A stretch of DNA of 64,000 nucleotides from positions 45,001-109,000 of the forward strand of contig MCFG01000234.1 in NCBI GenBank assembly GCA_002104895.1, written 5' to 3'. Each line of letters starts with the position of its first letter. Positions within the stretch are counted from its first letter, which is position 1. A program made the position numbers and the translations under genes. The stretch comes from Anaeromyces robustus (Eukaryota; Neocallimastigomycota; Neocallimastigomycetes; Neocallimastigales; Neocallimastigaceae). The notes below the pieces were generated by a model that saw only the letters and a list, made by a program, of their open reading frames with translations, made no database searches and had not been told where the DNA came from. Below, in pieces: positions 36,880 to 48,266 of the stretch.

Positions 36880-38363
36880 ATTTAATAAAAAAAAAAAAAA
36901 GGAAATCATAATAATATAGAAAATAAAAAGTATATATAAATTTTCCTTTAAATAAATATTATTAAACTTCATTTATAACTAATAAAATCAATAATAGAAA
37001 AAAAAACACATTAAAATCAAAAAACAAATACATAAATTAACAAAAAGAATAATGTTAATAATTAATAAAAATAATTATTAATATTATATATTTTATAAAT
37101 ATTATATATATATATCTACATATAAATATATATTTATCTTAACCGTAAAACGATATAGAATTAGTAAAGAAGCAAAAACTTTTCTATAAAAGAACAAGGC
37201 TTTTTTCTTTTGTAAAAATATTCAATATCATTTTGATTAAACAATTTGATTAAACAAATTTTTTGAATATTTTTTATTTTTTTTTTTCTTTACAATAGAC
37301 CTAAGTATGTTACAAAAAATTCATACTGAAAAGGTATATATTAACTTTTGTATAGAAGAAAAAGAAAAAATAACAAAAAAAAAACATAAATATAAATATT
37401 GATTTCTTATTGAAAATATATAAAAATTATATTTAAAATAAGTTATACATATATTTTTTTAATTATCTTTTTTTTTTTATCACATTTTCTCAATTATTCT
37501 TTAAAAAAAATTTTTTAAACTAAATAAACTTATTTATCATTTTTCCTATCGCTTATTCAATTAATAAAAAAATTAAAAAATAAAAAAAATAAAAAATAAT
37601 AAATAAAAAAAAAAAAATAAAGAAGTATTTAAAATAAAATGAAAAAATGAAAAAAAAAATCATTACATAAAATTTTATAATTAATTAATATTAATTGTTA
37701 ATTTAAAGTTAATGTTTTATTTTTGTTTTAATTCTTATGGAAATATTATAATTATCACTTTCAGTACTGTTATAAAAAACAAATATTCAAATATTCAAAT
37801 ATAATATATTTTATTAATAATATATTAAATATTTATTTTTACTTTTATTTTTATTTTTAGTTAATTATATTTATTTTTTATTTTTGTTTTTTTTTTTTTT
37901 TTTTTTTTTAATTTTTTACTGTTATTCGTTAAAAAAGTATTTTATTAATAATTTATTTCAGTGAAAGATTTTTTTTATTCTTATTGTTATTATTATTTCA
38001 AATTACTATTATATACATATATACTATTATATACTATTATATAATTTAAATAAAAAAATAAATGAAAATTAAGAAAGCTTTTGTTGTATATAATATAAAT
38101 AAATAAATAAATTAATATAAATAATTAGAATTGTAAACATTGTAATATTAAAAGTAGAAACTTTATTAATTATTGCATATTGCAATAATAGTTGTAATGG
38201 TAATATACATATTATATATATATCATTTGTAATATATATAGTAATTAATTTTGTAATTAACTAAACTAAGTATACAAAAATAGTCTAATTTTTTTTATAA
38301 TTGATTTACATAGTATATATATTTATACTATTTAAAATATTAATAATGAATATTTTTCTTTGC
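36880..38363. other. Intergenic 3' region of GH3 copy 3
   Basis: A/T-rich non-coding DNA with a poly-T near 37887-37910 and short TATACTATTATA repeats near 38020. Nothing assignable. Confidence 0.6.
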
Positions 38364-39062
38364 CTATGAATTTTTTGATTTCAATAGGTTTTTAATTAAT
38401 ATTACATGTTTTTCTGCAATACATCTATCTTTTATTTCATCGATAGAATTAATTGGATAAATATAATGTAATAATGTATTATCAACCTTTCTTTCTCTAT
38501 AACATAAAGAATAGTTGTTGGTAAGTATTAACTTATTAGTATAATCATTTTTAATTAAATAATAGCCATCTTCTGTTAAAAATTTAATAGTTTTATGCAT
38601 GTATGGACGATGACATATTGTTTTATTATTATTCTCAGTCATAAGATCAATAAGATATACATTTTCAATTTCAATTGAATGATTATCAATAATAATTAAT
38701 AAATTTTTATTATAATCTGTTGTTTTATTTGTCTTTAAATCAACTCTAAAACCACAATACATTACTCCATTAACTTGGGTTTTCGTATCTAATATATCAA
38801 AATCAGATAAAATACAAAACTTATCGTTATCTGAATAACTAACATCTTCTTCCTTATCTTTATATTTAATTTTTATTCCATAATCTCGATTGATACTCGT
38901 AAATATTCTTGTATGACATTTTTTCTTTTCTTCTTTTACTAACGGAAAATATGGTTCTTCATCATAATATTCATCTCTTACATCTCTTCCATTTCTAGCT
39001 ATAACACCAATAAAGCTATTAAATACACAAACTATTATAAATAATAAATTATAATATTTCAT
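38364..39062 (-). CDS. Unknown secreted protein
   Basis: 232 residues beginning with a hydrophobic signal peptide (residues 1-22, MKYYNLLFIIVCVFNSFIGV). A charged segment with RNGRDVRDEYYDEEP follows, then a mixed sequence with predicted beta-strand character. Six Cys lie after the signal (in KKCH, KFCI, MYCG, ICHR, LCYR and RCIA) and could form three disulphides, and there are several N-x-T/S sequons. No membrane segment follows the signal. It is not related to the Cys-rich family in the first 13 kb. I recognise no domain. The higher sequence complexity than the flanks and the clean signal peptide argue for a real gene. Confidence 0.7.
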   Translation of the reverse strand: MKYYNLLFIIVCVFNSFIGVIARNGRDVRDEYYDEEPYFPLVKEEKKKCHTRIFTSINRDYGIKIKYKDKEEDVSYSDNDKFCILSDFDILDTKTQVNGVMYCGFRVDLKTNKTTDYNKNLLIIIDNHSIEIENVYLIDLMTENNNKTICHRPYMHKTIKFLTEDGYYLIKNDYTNKLILTNNYSLCYRERKVDNTLLHYIYPINSIDEIKDRCIAEKHVILIKNLLKSKNS

Positions 39063-39198
39063 TTAATTTTTTAATTTATTAAAATAAAATATACATAATT
39101 ATTGATATTGTATTTATATATTATTTTTTATAATATCTTCATTTATATATTTTTTTATTTCATTTATTATTTGTTTTTTATTTTTTGTGTTTTACTTC

Positions 39199-39469
39199 AT
39201 ATTTTATATTTTATATTTTATATTTTATATTTTATATTTTATATTTTATATTTTATATATTATATTTTATATTTTATATTTTATATTTTATATTTATATT
39301 TTATATTTTATATTTTATATTTTATATTTTATATTTTATATTTTATATTTTATATTTTATATTTTATATTTTATATTTTATATTTTATATTTTATATTTT
39401 ATATTTTATATTTTATATTTTATATTTTATATTTTATATATATTATATTTTATACTTTATATTTTATAT
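39199..39469. repeat. (TATTTTA)n heptanucleotide minisatellite
   Basis: About 38 copies of a 7-bp unit. Because 7 is not a multiple of 3, all three frames read the same ILYFIFY-type repeat, which explains three overlapping spurious frames. It starts about 140 bp upstream of the secreted protein gene. Confidence 0.9.
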
Positions 39470-40339
39470 CTTTTTTTTTTTTTTTATTCTAAAAAAATAT
39501 ACTTTTTTGATTTTTATATCTTTTTTTATATGTGCGAGATTCTATGTTTAACTGAGTTATGAAAATCCATTTATTAAAAATTATTATTTATATATATATA
39601 TTATAATATATATATACTTCTAAAATAAAACTATAAAACATAAATTTATTAAAATAGTTATAACCACCTTTAATAATTATTTGATATTCTAATATTATTG
39701 GTTGATACAATATAATTGGTTAAAATAATAATAAAAATATGCTATAATCAAACACGATATATCTAATAATATTTAAATATTATTTATGTGTTTTAGAATT
39801 AAGTTTCATATCAGTATTAAGTTATAAAAAAAAAAAAAAGAAAAGATTGTTAAATTCATATTCTATTATATTAATTATGGCTTGATTTATATTAATGTAC
39901 AAAATTTCTGTACTACATTATATTGTTTAATTATTACACATGATTAATTTTATTCAAAAATTCTATTAATTAGAATTACAATTTATATTATTAAAATATA
40001 AAAAAAAATATATATATTTTATAGAATAAATCATATTAAATAATCAAGCCACATTACATTATTTTGGTCTAAATATAAATTTTTAATATTAAATTTTTAA
40101 TTCTTATAATTAACCAATTAAAACAGATACTTCATTCTTTTAATTGAATTTAATAACATAAATACAATTAAGATTTCATTCTAATATTAAAAATTAACAA
40201 TATAAAACTATATATATACATAATATATTTCAATTATTTTACTGAAAAAATTTATAATTTATATATATATATATATATTTTTATAAGTATTTATTTATTT
40301 TATTAAAATAAACAAAAATAGTAGAAAATTAAAAATGAA
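39470..40339. other. Intergenic AT-rich DNA
   Basis: Contains inverted TGGCTTGAT motifs near 39878 and 40045 (weak, about 12 bp) that could be ends of a decayed small element. Otherwise featureless. Confidence 0.5.
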
Positions 40340-40413
40340 CACTCACGGCGGGACTTGAACCCGCAATCTTCAGATTAGAAGTCTGACGCCCTATCCGATT
40401 AGGCTACGCGAGC
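40340..40413 (-). tRNA. tRNA-Arg(UCU)
   Basis: Identical in its 74 nt to the copies at 23447 and 51693. It lies 7 nt downstream of tRNA-Glu on the same strand, so a single Pol III transcript could carry both. Confidence 0.95.
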
Positions 40414-40420
40414 CTTCATA

Positions 40421-40492
40421 TTCCGCGTCGGGGAATCGAACCCCGGCCGCCACAGTGAAAGCGTGGAATCCTAGCCACTGGACCAATGCGGA
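40421..40492 (-). tRNA. tRNA-Glu(UUC)
   Basis: A 72-nt cloverleaf with anticodon loop CTTTCAC (TTC), stem CCACG/TGTGG (one G-U), T arm CGGGG-TTCGATT-CCCCG and discriminator A. Acceptor TCCGCAT opposite ACGCGGA has an A-C mismatch at positions 6-67, shared with the copy at 51774. Confidence 0.95.
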
Positions 40493-41149
40493 TTTCTTGA
40501 ATTTCAAATTTGCTATTTTTCTTTAAATATTCATTATTTCCTAATCCATATTTTTGAATTTTTTATTCTTTAGAAATTAGTAATAAATGAAACTTTTTTT
40601 TATAATGTTTTATTAATATCTTAAAAAATATAATAATTTTATGAATATCTTTATTAAAAATTAATATTATATTATCTATATTTATAATATTTTAATAGTA
40701 AATTTTATTAATATATTATAATACATTTTATTTCCTAATCCATAATTTTAAACCTTTTATTTTTTATAAAATTAATATTAATGAACCTTTTTTATAATAT
40801 TTATTAATATCTTTATTAAAAATCATTCTTATATTATCAATTTTTACTACTATCTTATAATAAATTTATAAATATATATAAATACACTATTTTATTAATT
40901 ATAATATTTTAATATAATTATAAATCCTTATAATAAATAATAATTATATTTAAATAATTGTTTATGTTATAATATGAATTATAATACATATACTATTATA
41001 ATTTTAATATATAATAAGTGAACCAAATAATATTTTTCTTAATTATCAAAAATAGTATTTTTTTTTTTTTTTTGTAATTTTTTTTTTTTGAAATTATAAA
41101 TTTTTAAATAAATTTAGTTAATAAAAGTAAAGGGTTATAAGAGTAAATT
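40493..41149. other. Intergenic AT-rich DNA
   Basis: Upstream side of tRNA-Glu. The first 14 bp (TTTCTTGAATTTCA) are shared with the 51.8-kb locus. A block with CCTAATCCATA...TTTTTTATAAT is repeated near 40535 and 40735. No gene is seen. Confidence 0.55.
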
Positions 41150-41955
41150 AATTTAAATGGGGGTGTCCCATTTCGCCAAGTCACGTTTTTTTTGTGGCTA
41201 AATAAAACTATGTATGTTTGATGGATTTATGAATATATAATAATGTGGCGTATAAATAATAAAATAAAATAAAATAAATGATATTTCATAAATAAAATAA
41301 TAAAATTAAATAAAATAAAATGAAATAAATATTATTTCATTATTTATTATTTATTTCTATTATTTATTATTTATTCTATTATTTATTTATTTCTATTATT
41401 TATTATTTATTCTATTATTTATTTATTTCTATTATTTATTATTTATTCTATTATTTATTTATTTCTATTATTTATTATTTATTCTATTATTTATTTATTT
41501 CTATTATTTATTATTTATTCTATTATTTATTTATTTCTATTATTTATTATTTATTCTATTATTTATTTATTTCTATTATTTATTATTTATTATTTATTTC
41601 TATTATTTATTATTTATTTCTATTATTTATTATTTATTTCTATTATTTATTATTTATTTCTATTATTTATTATTGATATAGATATTTATATATGAAAAAA
41701 TTCTTTATAATTATATTTATTTTAACATTTATTTATTATTTATTTATTCATTAAAATAATTTATGGTAGTATAAACCATGTGAAAATTATATCTGGTTAC
41801 ATTCAAAAAAAATTAATTATAAAAAATAAAAATAAAAAGTTGAATGTGGCTTATTGATTAAAATAAAATAATTACATTTTTAATATGGCGTATTTATTAA
41901 GAAATGTAAATTTTTGTATTTTAATTTGGCGAAATGGGTCACATTCATTTAAATT
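41150..41955. mobile_element. Candidate 0.8-kb terminal-inverted-repeat element
   Basis: The ends 41150-41179 and 41926-41955 are inverted repeats identical at 26 of 30 positions, with shared ATTTCGCCAA and AATTTAAATG cores. Weaker similarity continues outward (TAAAGGGTT against TAAAGGTTT). The interior has no open frame and is filled by a 36-bp minisatellite, so it would be non-autonomous. No clear target-site duplication is identified. Confidence 0.5.
41351..41670. repeat. 36-bp minisatellite
   Basis: About six copies of TTCTATTATTTATTATTTAT plus TCTATTATTTATTTAT, followed by a shorter variant unit. It lies inside the candidate inverted-repeat element. Confidence 0.85.
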
Positions 41956-42210
41956 TTTTAAAACCTTTAACCCACAATTTAAGTATACCCAAAAATAGAT
42001 ATATGTATTATTCATATAAAAAGGTAGTTTTAGAATTAGTTTTTAGATTCTTTGTATGATTATAATTAATTATAGTTAGTTAATTAAAATTTACTATATA
42101 TAATTATTAAAAAATTAAAGAATATTATTTAATAAAAGCTATTTTAAAATGAATTTATTTTAAATTATTATATTGATTTATTATTTATAAATAATTTTAT
42201 TCATTAAAAT

Positions 42211-42313
42211 TATTACAATAGATAAATAAATAATAATTATTAATAAAGGAAAATGAAGATATGATTTAAAATACAGTAAAATAAATTTATTAAATTTATT
42301 TTATTGTATTTTA
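42211..42313. repeat. Left 103-bp inverted-repeat arm flanking the CBM1 xylanase
   Basis: This arm and its reverse-complement partner at 44274-44376 match over 103 bp without gaps, with about five mismatches. They include the shared CATTTTCCTTTATTA and TTATCTATTGTAATA blocks. Each arm also contains an internal near-palindrome of about 46 bp. The arms bracket a 2.2-kb segment whose only gene is the GH11 at 42946. Confidence 0.75.
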
Positions 42314-42945
42314 AATATTAATAAGTATAAATCAATCTTGACTTAGTATATATATAGACCAAATACTAAAATTTGACATCAATTTAAAACCACTATTTAT
42401 TACTTATTAATTATTTTACTATATTCTTTTATATTATTTACATTAATTTATTTATTTATCTACTTCTATATGTAAAATATATTCTAATTAAAATTTTTTA
42501 TTTATAACACAGATATTTATAGTCAATTTATAAAAACACATAATATACATAATAGTATTTCTCTAGAAAGATATTTTTTTTTAAAAAAATTTAACTTTTA
42601 TTTATAAATTTGTTTAGTTTTATTTATGAAGCTTTTTTTATTAAGCTTTATAATAATTTTTTTTATTTTTATTTATATTTTTTATTTTGTTTATTTTATT
42701 CTATTTTATTTTTATTTTTTTGTCTATTTTATTTTATTTTATTTTATTTTTATTTTAAATGTTTTCGATTTTATATTTAAAGTAGTATTTTTTTAATAAT
42801 ATATATTAAAACATTTACATTTATATTATACATTTTTTTTATAATATGCTTTTTTTTATTTTTTAATTTTTTTTTATAAAAAAACATATGTATAAATTTA
42901 TTTCTATATTCGTTATATAATTATTTTTTTATTTTTTTTTTAAAT
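42314..42945. other. 3' intergenic region of the CBM1 xylanase
   Basis: T-rich sequence with (TTTTA)n near 42705-42750, non-coding. Confidence 0.55.
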
Positions 42946-43887
42946 TTATTGACATTGAGAGTACCAATCATTCATTTTGATACAGTTACTTTGTTGACAA
43001 CAAGTTGGACCATTGAAGTTAATACCTCCACATTGAGCCCATTTTGGTGCACAATTTCCATTGTTGTTGTTGTTGTTGTTATTGCTGTTATTGTTATTGT
43101 TGTTATTGTTGTTATTGTTGTTATTATTATTGTTGTTATTATTGTTGTTACCGTTACCAGAACCAATATAAACTTTAGCGTATGGGAAGTCGGCAGTACC
43201 ACTAGTACCAGCACCGTTACTACCAGCTTCACCTAAAACTTTAGCTTCATGCATTTTACCCATTCTCATACCAAGTCTTTCCCATTGTTCAAAGTGAGCA
43301 GTAATATCAATGGTACCACAATCACGAGCTTGTTGACGAATACTGAAGTATTGTTTGAATTGAGTGTTACCATCAATAGATGGACCATAACGAGTGTTTT
43401 CATAAACAGTGTATCTGGCACCATCAATAGTGTAATCACCATGTTTAACATTACCAACCCAATCACCTGGACGGTATTGACTAAGCCAGTTATCAACAAC
43501 GTAGAATTCAACAAGTGGACTTCTAGTCCAACCATAAATACCTACATAAGAATAATCAACATTTTGAATATTTTGCTTAACAAGTTTGAAGTCAGCGTAC
43601 ATGTGACCAATTTGTTGATGAGTCTTTGTACTATCAAAGGAAAGACCACTACGACATAAATAATCTTTAGCATTTTGGAAAGAACAAGAGAATGAACCAT
43701 CAGAATAGAAAGTAGCACTATTGTTACCACTATCAGCCCATAATTCATAACCAATTCCATTAATGGAACCAACTTTGTTACTTCTTTCAGTGACACTTTG
43801 ACCAGAGTGTCTAGCTGAACTACAGAAGCTTTGAGCTAAAGCAGAAGAAGCTAAAGATAAAATAACTGGAACAGCGAAGAATTTCAT
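42946..43887 (-). CDS. GH11 endo-beta-1,4-xylanase with C-terminal CBM1
   Basis: 313 residues, intronless. A signal peptide (1-18, ending SALA) leads into a GH11 beta-jelly-roll at about 22-241. The nucleophile is Glu127 in PLVEFYVVDNW and the acid/base Glu220 in VLGEAGSNG. An almost pure Asn linker follows (about 246-277, encoded by a GTT/ATT microsatellite). The last 36 residues are a CBM1 with the CxxxWxQCGG signature (CAPKWAQCGG), spaced Cys and a terminal WYSQCQ. It would cleave internal xylan bonds, with the CBM1 targeting it to cellulose-associated xylan. There is no dockerin, so it is likely secreted free. It lies head-to-head with a near-identical catalytic domain at 49573 and is flanked by 103-bp inverted repeats. 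Confidence 0.95.
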   Translation of the reverse strand: MKFFAVPVILSLASSALAQSFCSSARHSGQSVTERSNKVGSINGIGYELWADSGNNSATFYSDGSFSCSFQNAKDYLCRSGLSFDSTKTHQQIGHMYADFKLVKQNIQNVDYSYVGIYGWTRSPLVEFYVVDNWLSQYRPGDWVGNVKHGDYTIDGARYTVYENTRYGPSIDGNTQFKQYFSIRQQARDCGTIDITAHFEQWERLGMRMGKMHEAKVLGEAGSNGAGTSGTADFPYAKVYIGSGNGNNNNNNNNNNNNNNNNNNNNNSNNNNNNNNGNCAPKWAQCGGINFNGPTCCQQSNCIKMNDWYSQCQ

Positions 43888-44084
43888 TTTTATTTTTTTT
43901 TTTAAAAAGTTAAAAAGAAATTTATTCTATAGTTTATTTTTATTTAAAATATATAATATTATTATAAAATATTAATATTTTTATTTTATTTATTTTTTTA
44001 TTTTTATTAGTAATTATCTTTTTTTTACTATAATTATTATCAAAATAATTATACTGAAGATTAAAAAAGAAAAGAAATTCAAGT

Positions 44085-44093
44085 CTATTTATA
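44085..44093 (-). promoter_or_regulatory. TATA box of the CBM1 xylanase
   Basis: TATAAATAG on the minus strand, about 198 bp before the ATG. The same element with the same following context (A-CTTG/CTGG then a pyrimidine-rich run) lies before the paralogue at 49573. Confidence 0.6.
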
Positions 44094-44273
44094 TATTTTT
44101 TTCAAAATATTAAATATATATAACATTAAAGTATTACAAAAATAATTTAATATTAATTGAAAATTAATTTCTAATAATTAATTTAATATTAAATATTTAA
44201 TTAAAAAAAAAAAAATAACAGATCTTATTTTTTCAATAATATTAATAATTTTTCTTTTTAAAATTATTATTTT

Positions 44274-44376
44274 TAAAATACAATAAAATAAATTTAATAA
44301 ATTTATTTTATTGTATTTTAATTCATATTTTCATTTTCCTTTATTATTAATTATTATTTATTTATCTATTGTAATA
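44274..44376. repeat. Right 103-bp inverted-repeat arm flanking the CBM1 xylanase
   Basis: Reverse-complement partner of 42211-42313. It sits in the promoter region about 390-490 bp upstream of the xylanase ATG. At the matching point upstream of the second GH11 gene, only the outer part (ATTACAATAG) is present, suggesting that the arm was inserted after the gene duplication. Confidence 0.75.
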
Positions 44377-44470
44377 CAGGTAGTACAAAAATATATTTTA
44401 AATTACTGATATATTAAGTCATGTATCATAAAATATCCAAAAATCATGATTACAAAAGAATTTTATTAAT
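44360..44470 (-). repeat. Upstream block shared by the two GH11 genes (copy at 48980-49095)
   Basis: On the minus strand this segment contains ATCATGATTTTTGGATATTT, then TATGATA and GTACTACC...ATTACAATAG. The same order occurs on the plus strand at 48980-49095 before the second GH11. Promoter regions were therefore copied along with the genes. Confidence 0.65.
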
Positions 44471-46662
44471 AAATAAAGTTTATCTTCATTATCGCATGAT
44501 AAAAAAAATTTATTAATAATTAATAATAAACAAAAAATTAAATTTTTTTTTTTCCTTCTAAAGTTTAATTATAATAAATAAATTAAAAAAATAAAAAAAT
44601 TTTTTACATAATAGTATTTTTTTTTAATATCATTCCTTTTATTCCTTTTATTAATTAAAATAACTAATTTGTTTATATATAAAAATAGTTTTAAATAATA
44701 ATAATGATGATGATAATAATTATTATAGTATAATATCTTTTTATAATAAATATTTAATTAATTAATAATTAAATTAAATGAAACAAAAAATTAATAGTTT
44801 TTTTTCTCTTTCTCTCTCTTTTTTTTTTTTTTTTTTATTTAATTATTTAGTTATATTAGCACAAATTTAAATTGTGATAAATTATATAAAAAAATGATTA
44901 TATTTGATTGCATATTTATAAATTAAAATAAATTTATGTTGGTAAATATACTCCATATGATATGACTAATTCATAAATAACTAACCTAAACTACATTTAA
45001 ACTGAATACAATGTCATATATAAGTAATAATAATAAAATAAAAATAAAATTTTTTTTTTAAAAAATTTTTTTTTTAAATATATTATAATATTAAAAATAT
45101 TAAAAATATTTTTGTATATAATGTATCATTAATTAATGATTATTTTTATTAATATTATGATTATTGTACTATAAACTTTAATATTAATTATTATCATAAT
45201 TTATTATTATTAAATTTAATATTAATATTATCAATTATTTATTACGTAGTGTTAATATTTTTAATTTTATTTTTCATATATGATTAATTCGTATGAACTA
45301 CTATTCTTTTTTTTTTTTTTAATTAATATTTTTGAATAATTTTTTTTAAATTATTATAATTATTGAAAAGATTATAATATATATAAATTTTATACAAAAA
45401 TAATATTGTTAAATTATTTTTTATATATAATATTCTTAATAAAAATAAAAAAACAACGAAGAAACTATTAATCCATATAATAAATAATATAATATATAAT
45501 ATATTATCAATAATCATATCGATCAATAATAATGATAATTTATAATATTAAAATATTTTAAGGACTATTAAAAAAAATACCTTAAAATAAAATAAAAGTA
45601 TTTTTTTTTAAAATATTAATTTAAAAATATTACAAAAAACAAAAAATGATTTATACATGCTTAATTTGAAAATTTAAAAGCCTTTTTTAATATAAGAAAT
45701 TAAATTTAATATAAAAGCCTTTGTATAAAAAATCGTCAGATAAGTTTAATTTATTTTGAAAATAGTAATATATTCCTTAACATAAAGAATAGTTATAATG
45801 AATCGTAATAATAGTAATAAATAATAATAAATAATAAATAATAAGTAATAAATAATAAATAATAAATAATAAATAATAAATAATAAATAATAAATAATAA
45901 TAATAATAATAAAAGAACAATATTATCTATTTAATATTAATTATTAATACTATTTTTTTGTTTTTAAAAAATGAGATTAATTTTTTTTTTTTTTTTTTTT
46001 AATTTTATTATACAAAAAATATTAATATTTTTTTACCCCAAATGTCCTTAAAGAGTATTTATAAATCTTATTTATTATAATAAAATTTCCTATTAATTTA
46101 TTTATTAAAATTTATGATAAATTTTATTTATAATTAATTAATTCAATTTAATATAATATATATTAAATTTTTTTTGTATATTTAATAATTGATATTAAAA
46201 AAATATTAACTGTATATATATAATATAATAATATAATAATATATATTCATTTTTAATATTTAAACATTAAGTATTTGATATTTAAATATTTAAACATACT
46301 ATATACTGAATATTTAAATATTTAATTATATATATATACTGAATATTTATTTAAATTTTTAATTATATAAAATAATTAATATTTAATATTTAAATATGTA
46401 TTTTTTAAATATAATTTTTATTTATTTTTTTATTTTTTGGAAAAGGTATATAAAATTTTAAGAATTAATTATTAAAATATTATAATCATAAGCACAAGAA
46501 AAAAAATTAATAATAAACTTTATTCTTTTTGTTTTTATATATAATTATTTAGAAAAACTATATTAAATTATATACCTATTAATTATTATTTATATAATGC
46601 TCAATAAATAATTAAATTTTTTAAATAAAAAATTTTTTTAATAGAAAATATAATATTGTTTC

Positions 46663-46893
46663 TTATTCAACATGATCACTTTTTATGTATAATATTGTAT
46701 AAAATTGTATAAGATATATATAAAAAATATTAAAAATAACTTTATAAAGTAATAAAAGAAAACTTTCTTTTGTTCCATTTTTTTTATCTTTCATTTTTTT
46801 AATAATTATAATAGTAATAATTGTAATCATGACTATAGAAAATGAATACAATGTGGTGGTAATAATTTCTTTTGAAGTACTTGTTGTCAACAA
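46663..46893 (-). CDS. Doubtful membrane-anchor-like fragment
   Basis: On the minus strand, a frame of about 76 codons reads STSKEIITTTLYSFSIVMIT, then a run of Ile/Thr and a basic tail KKMKDKKNGTKES. This resembles a single-pass membrane anchor with a cytoplasmic tail. It lacks an ATG at its start, is preceded by a stop, and has no recognised ectodomain. It could be a relic of a surface protein or chance. Confidence 0.15.
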   Translation of the reverse strand: MLTTSTSKEIITTTLYSFSIVMITIITIIIIKKMKDKKNGTKESFLLLLYKVIFNIFYIYLIQFYTILYIKSDHVE

Positions 46894-47698
46894 ATAATTA
46901 TACTAAACATATGATTGGTATTTTCAATGTCTCTAAATATTATAAAAATGATTAATAAAAAAATATGTTAAGTTAAAAAAATATTAAAAAAAAAATTACA
47001 AAGTTTAATAATAAATATTAATAATACAAAAACTTTTATATTTTATATTCATTTATATTATATATATTATTAAAGCTAATAAAATAATAAAGTTTTATAT
47101 AAAAAAATAAAATGTAAAAAATATATATTTAATAATAATAATAATATTAATAATATAAAGTTTTTTTTTCTTTGATTTAAATAAAGTTTATTGTACATTT
47201 ATTTATTAATATTATGAGTAAAATTAATGTAATATATAATAAAGATTAATAATATAGATACGTATCTACAGATAAATCGATAGATCGACAGATATGATAT
47301 ATACATGTATTTATATACATAAATATAAATTATATATATATATAAAGTTTGTATAAAATTAGCTTTTCTGTATCCATATTCTAATTTTCTTTTTGTTTTA
47401 TATATATAATAAAGCTAATTTCATAATATAATATAATATATATAATATTCTTTAATGTATATTGATATATGTTTGTTATAGATATTTCTATAATATTGAT
47501 TTTAAGATAATCATAGAAAAATAAGTAAATTTGTAAAAAAAGAATTATATATTTAAAATTATTAATAAATATATACATCTACCATTATTAATAATAAAAA
47601 ATAATAAAATTACATTTACAATATTTAATTAATTAAAATAACATATCTTTTATAAATAAATATTTCAAATATAATGTGTTTAATATTTTTAAATATAT

Positions 47699-47955
<257 letters not shown>

Positions 47956-48126
47956 TGAATATAAAATAAACTAATAATAATAAAATTTAAGATTCAATTC
48001 AAAATAATAAATAAATAATAAATAATAAATATGTAAATAAAGAAATATGTATGATTAAAGTATCATGATGAAATAAATCATAATTACAAGGGTGATTAAA
48101 TAACGATAATAATAACCATAAATTAA

Positions 48127-48266
48127 TATGACGTAACACAATAAAAATTAGTGTAACTCATATCAAATTAGTGCAACTCATATAAAATATGACATTACGC
48201 TATTTAAATTAGTGTAACTTTCATTAAATTATAAATCTCCTTATATTTAAATTGTGTAATGTCATA
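48127..48266. mobile_element. Candidate 140-bp MITE
   Basis: Ends TATGACGTAACACAA and TTGTGTAATGTCATA are inverted repeats, 13 of 15 matching. The interior holds repeated ATTAGTGTAACTCATAT and AGTGCAACTCATAT blocks and is distinct from the surrounding DNA. It has no coding capacity. Confidence 0.5.

Noticed and set aside
39102-39562. Three overlapping frames of about 100-150 codons with ILYFIFY repeats
   Set aside because: A 7-bp tandem repeat gives the same heptapeptide in every frame; this is an arithmetic artefact, not a repeat protein.
39878-40058. Inverted TGGCTTGAT motifs as a MITE
   Set aside because: Only about 12 bp of imperfect match in AT-rich DNA; too weak to call.
42949-43796. 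Long frames opposite and overlapping the two GH11 genes
   Set aside because: Shadows caused by codon bias in real genes; they lack family motifs, and the same shadow frames recur in both GH11 copies.
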